DNA of 64,000 bases from an uncultured Aquimarina sp. (GCA_947493495.1 CANLRN010000005.1:49880-113879), one strand, 5' to 3'; counted from the stretch's first letter, positions 26,974-36,867 are shown. The notes: a model not told the origin generated them from the sequence alone. Numbers and translations are program-made.

Positions 26974-26988
26974 ATAACAAAAATAACA

Positions 26989-27141
26989 ATGAATATTCTT
27001 ATCCAGAACATATTGGTTTTTCTTACTGCTATTATAGCAATAGTTTTTTTGATAAAAAAATTCTTATGGAAACCTAAACAAGTGTCTTCTAAGACAAAAT
27101 CTGATAGTTCTTGTGCTAGTGGAAAATGTGGTTGCCACTAA
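26989..27141 (+). CDS. FeoB-associated Cys-rich membrane protein
   Basis: The 50-residue protein begins at ATG 26989; a longer frame from 26911 would run through the fold-back repeat and is rejected. It has one N-terminal membrane segment (ILIQNILVFLTAIIAIVFL), a basic stretch and a Cys-rich end (SSCASGKCGCH). These match the small FeoB-associated Cys-rich family, which occurs next to feoB in many Bacteroidetes and may help move iron at the pore. It lies 184 bp after feoB. Confidence 0.85.
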   Translation: MNILIQNILVFLTAIIAIVFLIKKFLWKPKQVSSKTKSDSSCASGKCGCH

Positions 27142-27214
27142 ATTAATGATATCTCGCGACTTTTTTTAAAATCATATTCCTAAAAAATCTAATAGGTAAT
27201 GAATATTTACGATT

Positions 27215-28129
27215 CTATTTTAGCCAACGTATTCTAGTACTACTGATAAGATAAACACCAATAATAATTAAGAAGCAACAAAGAATTTTTATAATTGTGA
27301 TATCACCGTGGTATTGGCTGTCTGCTACGAAGTAAGTGATTCCAGCTACTAGTAGCATAGCCACTGCAGGATGAACATAGATGTAACTACTAGAGACCGC
27401 AGGCTTTACGTATTGTAATGCAAAAATATTAAGTAAATATGCTAAAAATGTAGGGCCAATAATTACATAGGAAAGCGAAATCCAATGCGAAATTTCATAA
27501 GAAACAAAAGTGGTTTCTAGTAATTGGCCGATACAAAAAGGGAACATACCAATAAAGCCGAATAAAAAAGTCCAGAATATCACTGTGATGGGTTGGTATT
27601 TACTCATTAATGGTTTAACTAATACCAGATAAAATGCAAAGGATAAAGCATTCAATCCAATAAAAATATTTCCTTTTAGGGATCCGGTGCCCAGACCAGA
27701 CTTCCCTAAATATATTAATAAAACAGCACCATTACCGCCTATAGTTATTCCTAAAATACGCTGTAAGGTTAGAGGTTCTTTTAATAAAAAATAACTAATG
27801 ATAATGGTAAATATAGGCATTGCCGTAACTATGATTGCTGCATCTACAGGAGAGGTAAGGCTTAATCCATTCATAGAAAAAAATTGATTAGAAGCTACTC
27901 CTAATAGCCCACAGAGAAATAATCTTGGCATGTCTTTTTTTTCTACCTTTTCTTTAGTAAACAATTTTATAATCAAGAACAAAATTCCTGCACCACTAAT
28001 CCTAAGAAAAACCAATGCAGAAGCTCCTATTTTGTTAGGCATTAGGCCTTTGGCGATGAGGTAATTTGCGCCATACATGGTGTTAAGACTTATTAATGCA
28101 ATATGCGCTTTTGCCTTGTTAGAAATCAT
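27215..28129 (-). CDS. EamA/DMT-family transporter
   Basis: This 304-residue protein has about ten hydrophobic segments with the two-repeat EamA pattern (AHIALISLNTMYGANYL, ISGAGILFLIIKLF, VDAAIIVTAMPIFTIIISYF, and a second repeat from GNIFIGLNALSFA). Family members export metabolites or amino acids; the substrate cannot be told. It runs convergently with the feo operon. Confidence 0.9.
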   Translation of the reverse strand: MISNKAKAHIALISLNTMYGANYLIAKGLMPNKIGASALVFLRISGAGILFLIIKLFTKEKVEKKDMPRLFLCGLLGVASNQFFSMNGLSLTSPVDAAIIVTAMPIFTIIISYFLLKEPLTLQRILGITIGGNGAVLLIYLGKSGLGTGSLKGNIFIGLNALSFAFYLVLVKPLMSKYQPITVIFWTFLFGFIGMFPFCIGQLLETTFVSYEISHWISLSYVIIGPTFLAYLLNIFALQYVKPAVSSSYIYVHPAVAMLLVAGITYFVADSQYHGDITIIKILCCFLIIIGVYLISSTRIRWLK

Positions 28130-28175
28130 TTGGCAAATAAACTAAATATAGATGTGTAGATCGAAGAAGTAACAT

Positions 28176-28595
28176 TTATTTAACGACTAACTCTAAACAG
28201 TAATCAGCGGGATTAATTGAAGTAGCGTTAGACGGGTATGGACTTAGATTATATCCATAAATTGTTTTTTCTCCAGCAGTAAAAAGTTTTTTTGCAGTAG
28301 TCGGAGTTTTAGTATTTGCTTCGAGACTAATTTCTTTTTCTTCTAATAATGTATCATTTTCATACAATTCGATTACTATTTTTGCTTCTCCTGCCCAAAC
28401 GCAATCAACATCAGATGGACACCTAGAATCTTGTGCTACTTTTAAAAAACGAACACTTTTGGTTTTAAAATGGATTGTCTTGCCCACTTTTAATTTAGTA
28501 ATTATCTGTGGAGTTTCTACTTTTTCATCTTTTCCTTGAGCCACCATAAGTAAAGGGCTTATTAGTAGTAATATGTATATAAGTTGCTTTATCAT
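28176..28595 (-). CDS. Secreted protein of unknown function
   Basis: This 139-residue protein has a signal peptide (MIKQLIYILLLISPLLMVAQG) and a beta-rich domain with the motif SRCPSDVDCVWAGEAKI, where two Cys could form a disulfide. The CPxDVxCVWAG motif recurs in uncharacterised Bacteroidetes secreted proteins as I recall. It ends with PADYCLELVVK. It lies three bases after the GNAT gene and is probably co-transcribed. Confidence 0.75.
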   Translation of the reverse strand: MIKQLIYILLLISPLLMVAQGKDEKVETPQIITKLKVGKTIHFKTKSVRFLKVAQDSRCPSDVDCVWAGEAKIVIELYENDTLLEEKEISLEANTKTPTTAKKLFTAGEKTIYGYNLSPYPSNATSINPADYCLELVVK

Positions 28596-28598
28596 TTT

Positions 28599-29129
28599 CT
28601 ATTTTTTTATAGTATTTAAAGATGGTTTTAGGATACAATATCTGTGTTCGTCAAGGATTTTACCGTTTTCAATCACTGCTTTTTTAAATATTCCTTCCTT
28701 ATGATATCCATTTTTTTCTAAAACCTTCATAGAACCAATATTATGTTCAAAAACACCAGTATATATTCGTATGATATCTAGATTTTCGAATCCATAATGA
28801 GTAATTTCTTTTACCGCTTCTGTTGCAATTCCTTTGATCCAGTAGGGCTCACCTATCCAATATCCAATTTCTGCAGAGGTTTTATAAACATCTTCCTGAA
28901 TAAGCAAACTAATAACACCACAAAGTTCCTTTTTATATACAATACCAAAACTTTGAGGAGGGTTTTGCTTTTTGGTCAAGTTAATAAAAAATTCGGCATC
29001 ATTTTCACTATATGGATGTGGAATATAATCCCTTAGGTTATTCCAAATATTTTTATTATTAGCTAGTTGAGCTAATAGTAATCTATCAGATGATTGTAAC
29101 TTTCTTATAGTAACTTTTTGTTGATCCAA
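28599..29129 (-). CDS. GNAT acetyltransferase, RimJ/RimL type
   Basis: This 176-residue protein has the GNAT pattern: VTIRKLQSSDRLLLAQL at the start, EIGYWIGEPYWIKGIATEAV (strand beta 4 with the acetyl-CoA loop) and NIGSMKVLEKNGYHKEGIF. The last motif is typical of the RimJ/RimL branch that acetylates N-terminal amines of proteins or small molecules. The substrate is unknown. Confidence 0.88.
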   Translation of the reverse strand: MDQQKVTIRKLQSSDRLLLAQLANNKNIWNNLRDYIPHPYSENDAEFFINLTKKQNPPQSFGIVYKKELCGVISLLIQEDVYKTSAEIGYWIGEPYWIKGIATEAVKEITHYGFENLDIIRIYTGVFEHNIGSMKVLEKNGYHKEGIFKKAVIENGKILDEHRYCILKPSLNTIKK

Positions 29130-29231
29130 AATTAAATGGTTTACTTTTTTCTATTTTGAAACTAAAGATAACTAAAAAACCACATCAGATTATTTAAAAT
29201 ACCACAAGTTCAATATCTTTATGCGCATTAT

Positions 29232-30713
29232 ATGGTAGGTAAAAAAGTATTGATTATAGGATCTGGTGTTGCAGGATTAGCTGCAGCAATTCGTTTACGC
29301 AACCAAGGTTTTGATGTAGAAGTATATGAAGCTAACGAACACCCTGGAGGGAAACTGAGCGAGATGAAGGTCAATGGGTATCGATTTGATTGTGGTCCTT
29401 CGTTATTTACCATGCCGCATTTTGTAGAAGAATTATTTGATATTTCTGAAAAAAATAGTTCCGACTATTTTTCATATGAACAAAAAGAAGTTATTTGTAA
29501 CTACTTCTATGAAGACGGTACAAGATTTACAGCATTAGCTGATACTAAAGCATTTGCTAGAGAAGCCGAAAAAGTATTTGATGTTAATAAAAATCAATTA
29601 TTACAATATCTAAAACAAAGTAAATCAAAATATGATCTGACGGCTAGCTTATTTTTAGAAAAATCATTGCACAAACTAGGTACGTATCTATCTCGGGATA
29701 CTTTAAAAGCAATCGTTAGTATTAAAAGCCTAGGAATCAATACAAGTTTACACGCTATTAATAAAAGTCAGTTTAAAGACCCGAAGCTAGTTCAGTTTTT
29801 TGATCGATTTGCTACTTACAATGGTTCTTCTCCTTATTTGACTCCTGGCATCATGTCTATGATACCTCATTTAGAACAGTATTATGGCACGTTTTTTCCT
29901 AAAGGAGGAATGTATAGTATTACCAAAAGTTTATACCAATTAGCATTGGATCTTGGAATACATTTTCATTTTGAAAAGAGAGTAGACAAAATTAGTGTAA
30001 TCAATACTAAGGCGATAGGGGTTGAAGTAGATAAAAAAGTAATTACTGCTGATCTGGTAATCTCTAACATGGATATTGTACCTACCTATCAGAAATTACT
30101 CCCAGATCAAAAAGCTCCAGAAAAAATATTACAACAACCCAGATCTAGTTCGGCATTGATATTTTATTGGGGGATTAAAAAAGAATTTCCAGAATTGGAC
30201 TTGCATTCTATCTTTTTCTCAAATAATTACAAAGAAGAATTCGAGTATATTTTTACTAAAAAAGAAGTATCAGATGACCCAACAGTGTATATTAATATCA
30301 CTGCAAAAAACGAACCTGCCGATGCTCCAAAAGGTTGTGAAAACTGGTTTGTGATGATCAATGTACCCTGTAATGAGGGGCAAGACTGGGATCAGATCAT
30401 CCACCAATCCAGAAAAAACATCCTCAGCAAACTATCTACGATACTAAAAACAGATATCAAAAAACTCATCGAAGTAGAAGAAATCCTGGATCCGAGAGGT
30501 ATAGAAAGCAAAACTCAATCCTATCAAGGGGCACTATATGGTGCCGGTAGTAATAATAAATATGCTGCCTTCCTTAGGCACCCAAACTTTTCTAAAAAAA
30601 TTAAGAATCTCTATTTCTGTGGGGGTAGTGTACACCCAGGTGGTGGAATTCCACTATGTTTGTTATCAGCAAAAATAGTTTCGGATATTATACAAAAAGA
30701 TGTTAAACCATAA
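29232..30713 (+). CDS. crtD: Carotenoid desaturase (CrtI/CrtD family)
   Basis: This 493-residue protein has the dinucleotide-binding motif VLIIGSGVAGLAAAIRLR at residues 5-22, then HPGGKLSEM and FDCGPSLFTMP, and the C-terminal FCGGSVHPGGGIPLCLLSAK. These define the phytoene desaturase family. Its position immediately before a CruF-like hydratase and a lycopene cyclase makes the 3,4-desaturase CrtD of the myxol/saproxanthin pathway more likely than a general CrtI. That subfamily choice is inferred from context. It overlaps the next gene by 14 bp. Confidence 0.8.
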   Translation: MVGKKVLIIGSGVAGLAAAIRLRNQGFDVEVYEANEHPGGKLSEMKVNGYRFDCGPSLFTMPHFVEELFDISEKNSSDYFSYEQKEVICNYFYEDGTRFTALADTKAFAREAEKVFDVNKNQLLQYLKQSKSKYDLTASLFLEKSLHKLGTYLSRDTLKAIVSIKSLGINTSLHAINKSQFKDPKLVQFFDRFATYNGSSPYLTPGIMSMIPHLEQYYGTFFPKGGMYSITKSLYQLALDLGIHFHFEKRVDKISVINTKAIGVEVDKKVITADLVISNMDIVPTYQKLLPDQKAPEKILQQPRSSSALIFYWGIKKEFPELDLHSIFFSNNYKEEFEYIFTKKEVSDDPTVYINITAKNEPADAPKGCENWFVMINVPCNEGQDWDQIIHQSRKNILSKLSTILKTDIKKLIEVEEILDPRGIESKTQSYQGALYGAGSNNKYAAFLRHPNFSKKIKNLYFCGGSVHPGGGIPLCLLSAKIVSDIIQKDVKP

Positions 30714-31344
30714 TAGAATAAGTACATTGAGTAAAAAACAACATATTTCAATTGGTATTATCTGGTTGTTTAATATCTGTGGGATTTTAGGGATCTTATT
30801 AGGCTATGAGCAGTGGTTCTTGGGATTAACACCACTACACTTATTGATATATTTAATATTGATTTTTTGGAATGATGCTATTACCAAAAAGTTGATAGTA
30901 GCCTTATGCATTCCTTTTATTATGGGGATGATAACCGAGTATCTAGGAGTTAATTATGGGTTGATTTTTGGAGCTTATGAGTATGGTGCCAATCTAGGTT
31001 TTAAGGTGTGGGGAGTACCTCTTATTATAGGTGTCAACTGGACAATTTTAACGTACTGTACTGCTGCTGTAGCAAACAAAATTCATACTCATCTCGTTAT
31101 TTCATCATTGATTGCAGCAGTACTTATGGTTGCATTGGATGTAATTATAGAAGTATCAGCGCCAAGATTTGATTTCTGGGAATTTGACAATGGTATTGTG
31201 CCATTACAAAATTACCTAGGGTGGTTTATCGTTGCTTTTGTAGTACATATGTTGTTTCAGAGACTGATAAAAGCACAATACACAATATCAATTCATATTT
31301 TTATAGCGATATTCATATTTTTTACCACTTTTCTTTTTTTTTAA
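30700..31344 (+). CDS. cruF: CruF-like carotenoid 1,2-hydratase
   Basis: This 214-residue membrane protein has about seven hydrophobic segments and the motifs FIMGMITEYLGVNYGLIFGAY (shown in part) and ALDVIIEVSAPRFDFWEF, which fit the DUF422 carotenoid hydratase family (CruF). CruF adds water to the psi end of gamma-carotene or lycopene. It overlaps the desaturase by 14 bp and abuts the cyclase with no gap, a tight operon. Confidence 0.75.
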   Translation: MLNHNRISTLSKKQHISIGIIWLFNICGILGILLGYEQWFLGLTPLHLLIYLILIFWNDAITKKLIVALCIPFIMGMITEYLGVNYGLIFGAYEYGANLGFKVWGVPLIIGVNWTILTYCTAAVANKIHTHLVISSLIAAVLMVALDVIIEVSAPRFDFWEFDNGIVPLQNYLGWFIVAFVVHMLFQRLIKAQYTISIHIFIAIFIFFTTFLFF

Positions 31345-32505
31345 ATGCAAAAATACGATTACATTATTGTTGGTACAGGAGCATCAGGTTTGATGCTGGC
31401 ATATCATATGGTGATGGATTCTTTTTTTGATCAGAAACAAATTTTGTTGATTGATAAAGAAGTAAAGGATAAAAATGACCGCAGTTGGTGCTTTTGGGAA
31501 AAAGAAAATGGAATTTGGGATACAGTAGTGCATAAAAAATGGAGTCATATTTTTTTTAACAGTGAATCCTATAGCAACCATGCTTCGATTTTTCCTTATA
31601 CCTATAAACTTATTAAGAGTAAAGATTTTTATGAGTTTGTTTTTACGGTTTTAAAAGAAAAATCTAATGTAACTATTGTACACGAAAAGCTTATTAATAT
31701 TATAGATGAAGGAACTATAGTAGAGGTAGAAACTGATAAACAAATACACCTATCTAGTAAGGTTTTTTCTAGTGTTTTAGTATCTAATGACTATAAAAAT
31801 CAATCAAAATATCCTTTATTGAATCAACATTTTATAGGGTGGTTTATAAAGACAGAAACACCTGTTTTTGATAGTGATACGGCAACTTTTATGGACTTTA
31901 AGATTGCTCAAAAAGGAAACACACGTTTTATGTATATACTGCCTATTTCTAAAACAGAAGCTTTACTAGAATACACCTTGTTTTCAGAAAATCTATTAGA
32001 AGATCAGGAATATGAAGACGAAATCTCGAAATATTTGAATACTAAAGGGATAAAAAAATATACAATTACTCATAGAGAAAGAGGATGCATCCCTATGACT
32101 TGTTATGAATTTAGAAAACAAAATTCTAAAAACGTGTTATATATTGGTTCAGCAGGTGGTTGGACCAAGCCTAGTACAGGATATACATTCCAAGCTTCTT
32201 CTAAGAAAGTAGAAAAACTATTGCTCTTTCTCAAAAAGAGAAAAGCCCTCTCTAGTTTTGAAAAACGAACGAGATACTGGTATTATGATCTTCTGTTTTT
32301 AGATGTATTGTATACAAAAAATCAAAAAGGGACTACTTTGTTTTCTAGACTATTTAGAAAAAATAAAGTTGTTAGGGTATTAAAATTTTTAGATGAAGAA
32401 ACTTCTTTTATAGAAGATTTAAGAATAATATGGTCAATGCCATCTAGGGAGTTTCTAAAAATGATTTGGAAACGGATAGTAAAATTTTGTAGCAACAAGA
32501 AGTAG
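31345..32505 (+). CDS. crtY: Lycopene cyclase, CrtY family
   Basis: This 386-residue flavoprotein starts with an FAD-binding motif (YDYIIVGTGASGLMLAYHM), followed by NDRSWCFWEKE, the landmark of bacterial lycopene cyclases, and GCIPMT and GSAGGWTKPSTGYTF near residue 270. It cyclises the psi end of lycopene to a beta ring. In this operon it probably makes one beta ring while the other end is hydrated and desaturated, giving a monocyclic carotenoid. Phytoene synthase and the main desaturase must lie elsewhere. Confidence 0.88.
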   Translation: MQKYDYIIVGTGASGLMLAYHMVMDSFFDQKQILLIDKEVKDKNDRSWCFWEKENGIWDTVVHKKWSHIFFNSESYSNHASIFPYTYKLIKSKDFYEFVFTVLKEKSNVTIVHEKLINIIDEGTIVEVETDKQIHLSSKVFSSVLVSNDYKNQSKYPLLNQHFIGWFIKTETPVFDSDTATFMDFKIAQKGNTRFMYILPISKTEALLEYTLFSENLLEDQEYEDEISKYLNTKGIKKYTITHRERGCIPMTCYEFRKQNSKNVLYIGSAGGWTKPSTGYTFQASSKKVEKLLLFLKKRKALSSFEKRTRYWYYDLLFLDVLYTKNQKGTTLFSRLFRKNKVVRVLKFLDEETSFIEDLRIIWSMPSREFLKMIWKRIVKFCSNKK

Positions 32506-32601
32506 AGTCTTGTCGATGTATTTCATTTTTGTAGGTAGTGCTATATGTAAGAAGAAAATATGATTGAAGTTAATTTTTTTCATCAATACGGGTCGAGAAA
32601 A

Positions 32602-33339
32602 TTAGTTTATCCCACGCTCCTTTTGGATTTTCTCATAAGCTTTTTGTACTTCTTTAAATTTTTCTTCGGCTCCTTTGATATGTACTGGATCCATATGCTG
32701 TACTTTATCGGGATGGTATTTCTTAGCCATAGTACGGTAGGCTTTTTTCACTTCGGTGTCTGTTGCTGTTTTTTCGATTTCTAGAATCTTATATGCGTGA
32801 TCTGCTGTTTTGAAAAACATAGCTTTAATACTCTCGAAATCCCTGAAATTAACACGCATAAAGCCTGCCATTTTTTGTATCTCTGATGCTTCCGCCTCAC
32901 TTACATGACCATCTGCATTAGCGATACCGAATAGAAAATGGAGAATTTGTAACCTAGCTTCATAACGAGTACGCTGGGTAAGAAACAAGCATATACGATG
33001 TGCAGAAATCTCTCTATTTTTTATTACGTCATTAAAGGTCCTAAAAGTAGCGTTAGCACGTTCTTTGCCATAGGCACTAACAAAATATTGACGCACATAA
33101 TCCAGTTCTGTTTGATTGATAACTCCATCGGCTTTGATAACAATAGAAGAGAGAGACAGTAAATTAAGTTCGAAATCGCCAGGACTTACCTGTTCTTGTT
33201 GCGAAAATATTTTTTTAAAACTCCCTCCGCTATCTTTACTACGTGTAGCATCTAGCAAGCTCCCTACTATAAAACCAAGTAGTGCGCCTGGAAATCTAAA
33301 AAAAGTATACCCTAGTATGGCAGCAATCCATTTAATCAT
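32602..33339 (-). CDS. TerB-like and J-domain protein (DjlA type)
   Basis: This 245-residue protein has an N-terminal hydrophobic anchor ([19 protein letters not shown]), a TerB-like helical domain (about 50-165; [19 protein letters not shown]) and a C-terminal J domain (about 175-240) with the HPD motif in [12 protein letters not shown]. This is the layout of DjlA-type membrane co-chaperones that stimulate DnaK. It stands alone. Confidence 0.88.
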   Translation of the reverse strand: MIKWIAAILGYTFFRFPGALLGFIVGSLLDATRSKDSGGSFKKIFSQQEQVSPGDFELNLLSLSSIVIKADGVINQTELDYVRQYFVSAYGKERANATFRTFNDVIKNREISAHRICLFLTQRTRYEARLQILHFLFGIANADGHVSEAEASEIQKMAGFMRVNFRDFESIKAMFFKTADHAYKILEIEKTATDTEVKKAYRTMAKKYHPDKVQHMDPVHIKGAEEKFKEVQKAYEKIQKERGIN

Positions 33340-33560
33340 TCCATTCTATTTTTTTGAAGGTGTAAAGATAATTGATTTATCTAATCCTTGATTACTATAT
33401 GTTATATTAGTAAATAGTATATTCAATTCGTTACTAAAAAATAGCATTAAAAGAGGATACTATTGTATAATTATGATCATAAATATGTAAAGGAGTACTA
33501 AGTATCTTTTATCAAAATCTATATATACTAATTGATATTTGCGACTACTTGGCAGTTATA

Positions 33561-33588
33561 TTGATATGGTACATTATTTGTACCTTTG
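33561..33588 (+). promoter_or_regulatory. Promoter of the bacilliredoxin gene
   Basis: TTG at 33561-33563 and TACCTTTG at 33581-33588, 17 bp apart, match the Bacteroidetes -33/-7 promoter pattern. The start codon is 33 bp further on. Confidence 0.6.
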
Positions 33589-33620
33589 TATAAAATTTAA
33601 ATAAAAAATAGTTAAGAAAT

Positions 33621-34031
33621 ATGTATCCAGCAGATTTAGTAAAACCAATGCGCGAAGATCTTACCAATGTAGGATTTGATGAGTTACAAACAGCAGAAGC
33701 AGTAGAAGCTGCAATAGCAAAGGAAGGAACAACTTTAGTGGTAGTAAATTCAGTTTGTGGATGTGCTGCGGCTAATGCAAGACCGGGAGCAAAATTCTCT
33801 TTATCAAACGATAAGAAACCAGATAACTTAGTAACTGTTTTTGCAGGAGTAGATAGAGAGGCGACTGATAAAGCTCGTGGATTTATGATTCCATTTCCTC
33901 CTTCTTCCCCATCGATGGCATTGTTTAAAAACGGAGAGCTTGTGCATATGCTAGAACGCCATCATATAGAAGGAAGACCAGCAGAAATGATAGCAGAAAA
34001 CCTTAAGGATGCTTATAACGAACATTGCTAG
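33621..34031 (+). CDS. Bacilliredoxin, BrxA/BrxB family
   Basis: This 136-residue protein has the CGC active site (VVVNSVCGCAAANARPG) of the BrxA/BrxB (YphP/YqiW) family. In Bacillus these proteins remove bacillithiol from oxidised protein thiols. Whether this organism makes bacillithiol cannot be judged from the window. The gene is monocistronic, with a promoter upstream and a terminator downstream. Confidence 0.9.
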   Translation: MYPADLVKPMREDLTNVGFDELQTAEAVEAAIAKEGTTLVVVNSVCGCAAANARPGAKFSLSNDKKPDNLVTVFAGVDREATDKARGFMIPFPPSSPSMALFKNGELVHMLERHHIEGRPAEMIAENLKDAYNEHC

Positions 34032-34061
34032 AAATTAAAATAGCAGGTTATCTAATTATAT

Positions 34062-34090
34062 GCCGTCTGCAATTTGTAGACGGTTTTTGT
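34062..34090 (+). terminator. Terminator of the bacilliredoxin gene
   Basis: CCGTCT (34063-34068) pairs with AGACGG (34078-34083) and a T5 run follows. It lies 31 bp after the stop codon. Confidence 0.65.
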
Positions 34091-34226
34091 TTTAAACAGA
34101 TGTAATTATTTTACTTTTATGAGTTATAGAGCTTGTAATTTTATGCCTTAAAGAATTGGCTAACTAAAAATAATATCAGACCTTGCACTATTGTAATAAA
34201 AAATTTATTAATTGCTAAGAGAAGTT

Positions 34227-34970
34227 ATGGGGGCAATAAAAAGGGTGATTTCATACCCGCTTTCAATAGTTTTCTATTTATTTTTTGGAGTAACATTAGT
34301 GATTTTTCATCCCTTACAGTGGTTAGGAGTAAAATTAGGAGGGGCAGGAATTCATAGAGGTGTCATAAATATTATGAACCTCTGTTTACTTAGATGTTTA
34401 CATGTTTTAGGAGTAAAAATAAGTTTTAGAAATAAGCATAAGCTACCTAAAGATCGTTCATTAATTATTGTTTCTAATCATCAGAGTATGTTTGATGTGC
34501 CATTAATATCTTGGTATTTACATAAGTACAAACCTAAGTTTATTTCTAAAATTGAGTTGGGTAAAGGAATTCCGAGTATTTCTTTTAACTTAAGAAACGG
34601 AGGACATGCATTGATCGATAGGAAAAATCCAAAACAATCAATTCCTGTAGTTTCTAAATTTGGAAAGTTTATTGCAGATAACACATTTTCGGCAGTTATA
34701 TTTCCTGAAGGGACTAGAAGTAAAGATGGAAAACCTAAAGACTTTGCCCATACGGGATTAAAAATAATGTTTAAAAATGCGCCGAATGCATTAATTGTTC
34801 CAGTTACGATTAATAACAGTTGGAAACTGGTGAGGTATGGTAATTTCCCTATGGGAATAGGAGTTCACCTTAGTTTAGAAGTGCAGGAACCTATAGAGAT
34901 AAATGAGTTTTCAGTAGATGAATTATTAGATAATATACAGAAGAGAGTAATCTCTACCATAAAAGTATAA
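34227..34970 (+). CDS. plsC: 1-acyl-sn-glycerol-3-phosphate acyltransferase
   Basis: This 247-residue protein (start at ATG 34227; a TTG at 34212 is the only earlier option) has the acyltransferase motifs SNHQSMFDVP (HxxxxD), ALIDRKNP and FPEGTRSKDG, plus an N-terminal membrane segment. It makes phosphatidic acid from lysophosphatidate. An acyl-ACP desaturase follows 11 bp later, so acyl-chain desaturation and lipid synthesis are linked in one operon. Confidence 0.9.
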   Translation: MGAIKRVISYPLSIVFYLFFGVTLVIFHPLQWLGVKLGGAGIHRGVINIMNLCLLRCLHVLGVKISFRNKHKLPKDRSLIIVSNHQSMFDVPLISWYLHKYKPKFISKIELGKGIPSISFNLRNGGHALIDRKNPKQSIPVVSKFGKFIADNTFSAVIFPEGTRSKDGKPKDFAHTGLKIMFKNAPNALIVPVTINNSWKLVRYGNFPMGIGVHLSLEVQEPIEINEFSVDELLDNIQKRVISTIKV

Positions 34971-34981
34971 ACCCAAAAGCT

Positions 34982-35983
34982 ATGGCTATAGATAATATTA
35001 GATTAGAAGTAATGCAGTTATTGGAAAAGAAGATCGATATGTTTGTCGATAAATTTCTGATTCCAATTGATAAGGTATGGCAGCCCACAGATTTTTTGCC
35101 TGATTCACAAAATGAAGATACTTTTTTTGATGAGGTAAAAGAATTAAGAGAGTTAGCCAAAGAGTTGCCCTATGATTTTTGGGTGGTTTTGGTAGGAGAT
35201 ACCATTACAGAAGAGGCACTACCTACCTATGAATCCTGGTTAATGGATGTAGAAGGGGTTAACCAACATGAGGATGGGAAAGGCAATGGATGGTCACGAT
35301 GGGTGCGGTATTGGACAAGCGAAGAGAATCGCCATGGAGATACCTTGAACAAATATTTATACTTATCGGGGCGTGTAAATATGATCGAAATAGAGCGTAC
35401 AACCCAGCATTTAATCAATGATGGTTTTGATATTGGTACAGATAGAGATCCCTACAAAAACTTTGTATATACTAGTTTTCAAGAATTAGCTACTAATATT
35501 TCTCACAGTCGTGTAGCCAAATTAGCAAGAGGATATTCTAATAAATCATTAGCAAAGATGTGTAAAATTATCGCTGGAGATGAGATGCGCCACTATAATG
35601 CTTATAGTGAGTTTGTTAAAAATATTTTTGAAGTAGATCCTAGTCAGATGATGTTAGCATTCAGTGATATGATGAAACATAAAATAGTGATGCCAGCTCA
35701 TTTTTTAAGAGAATCTGGAAACACTATAGGATCTGCATTCGAAGAATTTTCATATGCAGCACAGCGGATAGGGGTATATACCTCTCAGGACTATATTGAT
35801 ATCATGCAACGGTTGATTGATAAATGGGAAATAGATAAACTTGTAGATCTTACTGATGAAGCAGAAAAAGCAAGAGATTTTATCATGAAATTGCCTGCCA
35901 GAATGCAACGCATCAGCGAGCGATTGGTTATTCCAGAAAAAGTCTTTGAATTTAAGTGGGTGCAACCAGCATTGATTAAATAA
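34982..35983 (+). CDS. Soluble acyl-ACP desaturase (di-iron)
   Basis: This 333-residue protein belongs to the soluble stearoyl-ACP desaturase family. The di-iron ligands are recognisable in SEENRHGD and in GDEMRHY (ExxH pairs). It introduces a double bond into acyl chains on acyl carrier protein, needing oxygen and ferredoxin. Neighbours are plsC upstream and an HD hydrolase 13 bp downstream. Confidence 0.93.
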   Translation: MAIDNIRLEVMQLLEKKIDMFVDKFLIPIDKVWQPTDFLPDSQNEDTFFDEVKELRELAKELPYDFWVVLVGDTITEEALPTYESWLMDVEGVNQHEDGKGNGWSRWVRYWTSEENRHGDTLNKYLYLSGRVNMIEIERTTQHLINDGFDIGTDRDPYKNFVYTSFQELATNISHSRVAKLARGYSNKSLAKMCKIIAGDEMRHYNAYSEFVKNIFEVDPSQMMLAFSDMMKHKIVMPAHFLRESGNTIGSAFEEFSYAAQRIGVYTSQDYIDIMQRLIDKWEIDKLVDLTDEAEKARDFIMKLPARMQRISERLVIPEKVFEFKWVQPALIK

Positions 35984-35996
35984 GTTAAGTCAGTGT

Positions 35997-36650
35997 ATGA
36001 CTGAAAATCAGATCATTCTTAAAACCATAGATTTTGTAAAAAATACCTTAAAAGATGCCGAAGGCGGACATGATTGGTTTCATATTCAAAGGGTATATAC
36101 TACATCACTAACTATAGCCAAAGAAGAGAGCGTTAATTTTTTGATAGTATCTTTAGGTGCACTACTTCATGATATAGCAGATGCTAAATTTCATAATGGA
36201 GACGAAACTATAGGTCCTAAAATTGCAAGAGAATTTTTAAAAACTCTCCAATTAGAAGAAGAGGTAATTAATCACGTAGTTAAGATCATAGAAAATATTT
36301 CTTTTAAAGGAGGCAATGAAAAACAAAATTTTAGATCTCCAGAATTAAATGTTATCCAAGATGCTGATCGATTAGATGCAATCGGAGCTATTGGAATTGC
36401 ACGTTGTTTTAATTATGGGGGATTTAAAAATAGAGCGCTCTACGATCCAGAAATAAAACCTGATCTCGCTATGAACAAAGAAGCGTATAAAAAATCCACA
36501 GCACCTACAATTAATCACTTCTACGAAAAATTATTACTTCTCAAAGATCGAATGAATACCCAAACAGCTAGAAAAATGGCTTTAGAAAGACATGTTTTTA
36601 TGGAAGAATTTTTAAAACAATTTTATAAAGAATGGGAAGGTACGCTGTGA
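35997..36650 (+). CDS. HD-domain phosphohydrolase
   Basis: This 217-residue protein has the HD metal site pattern: GGHDWFHIQRV, LLHDIADAKF (the HD pair) and a later VIQDADRLDAIGAIG. It matches the YedJ-type HD hydrolases, which act on nucleotides or related phosphates. It is the last gene of the plsC-desaturase set, with a terminator 160 bp downstream. Confidence 0.88.
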   Translation: MTENQIILKTIDFVKNTLKDAEGGHDWFHIQRVYTTSLTIAKEESVNFLIVSLGALLHDIADAKFHNGDETIGPKIAREFLKTLQLEEEVINHVVKIIENISFKGGNEKQNFRSPELNVIQDADRLDAIGAIGIARCFNYGGFKNRALYDPEIKPDLAMNKEAYKKSTAPTINHFYEKLLLLKDRMNTQTARKMALERHVFMEEFLKQFYKEWEGTL

Positions 36651-36808
36651 CTAATCCTTGTGCTATCTAGTGGATAATACACCATATTATATACCTAATG
36701 AAGTATTACTTTTTAAGATCTTATTTTTTAACCCGCTCTTTGCATTAGAACTTCGTTATGAAGCTTTCAGATGCAATAGAATATGACATTGATAAACAGG
36801 TTTAAATA

Positions 36809-36846
36809 ATCAAAGCTACCTTCTTATCAGCAGCTTTGATATTTTT
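36809..36846 (+). terminator. Terminator after the plsC-desaturase-HD operon
   Basis: A perfect 9-bp stem, ATCAAAGCT (36809-36817) with AGCTTTGAT (36832-36840), is followed by ATTTTT. Confidence 0.6.
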
Positions 36847-36867
36847 GTTGTGGACTATATATTATAT

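Noticed and set aside
26911..26988. Longer start for the FeoB-associated protein
   Set aside because: The extra 26 codons translate the fold-back repeat; the family begins at the membrane segment from 26989.
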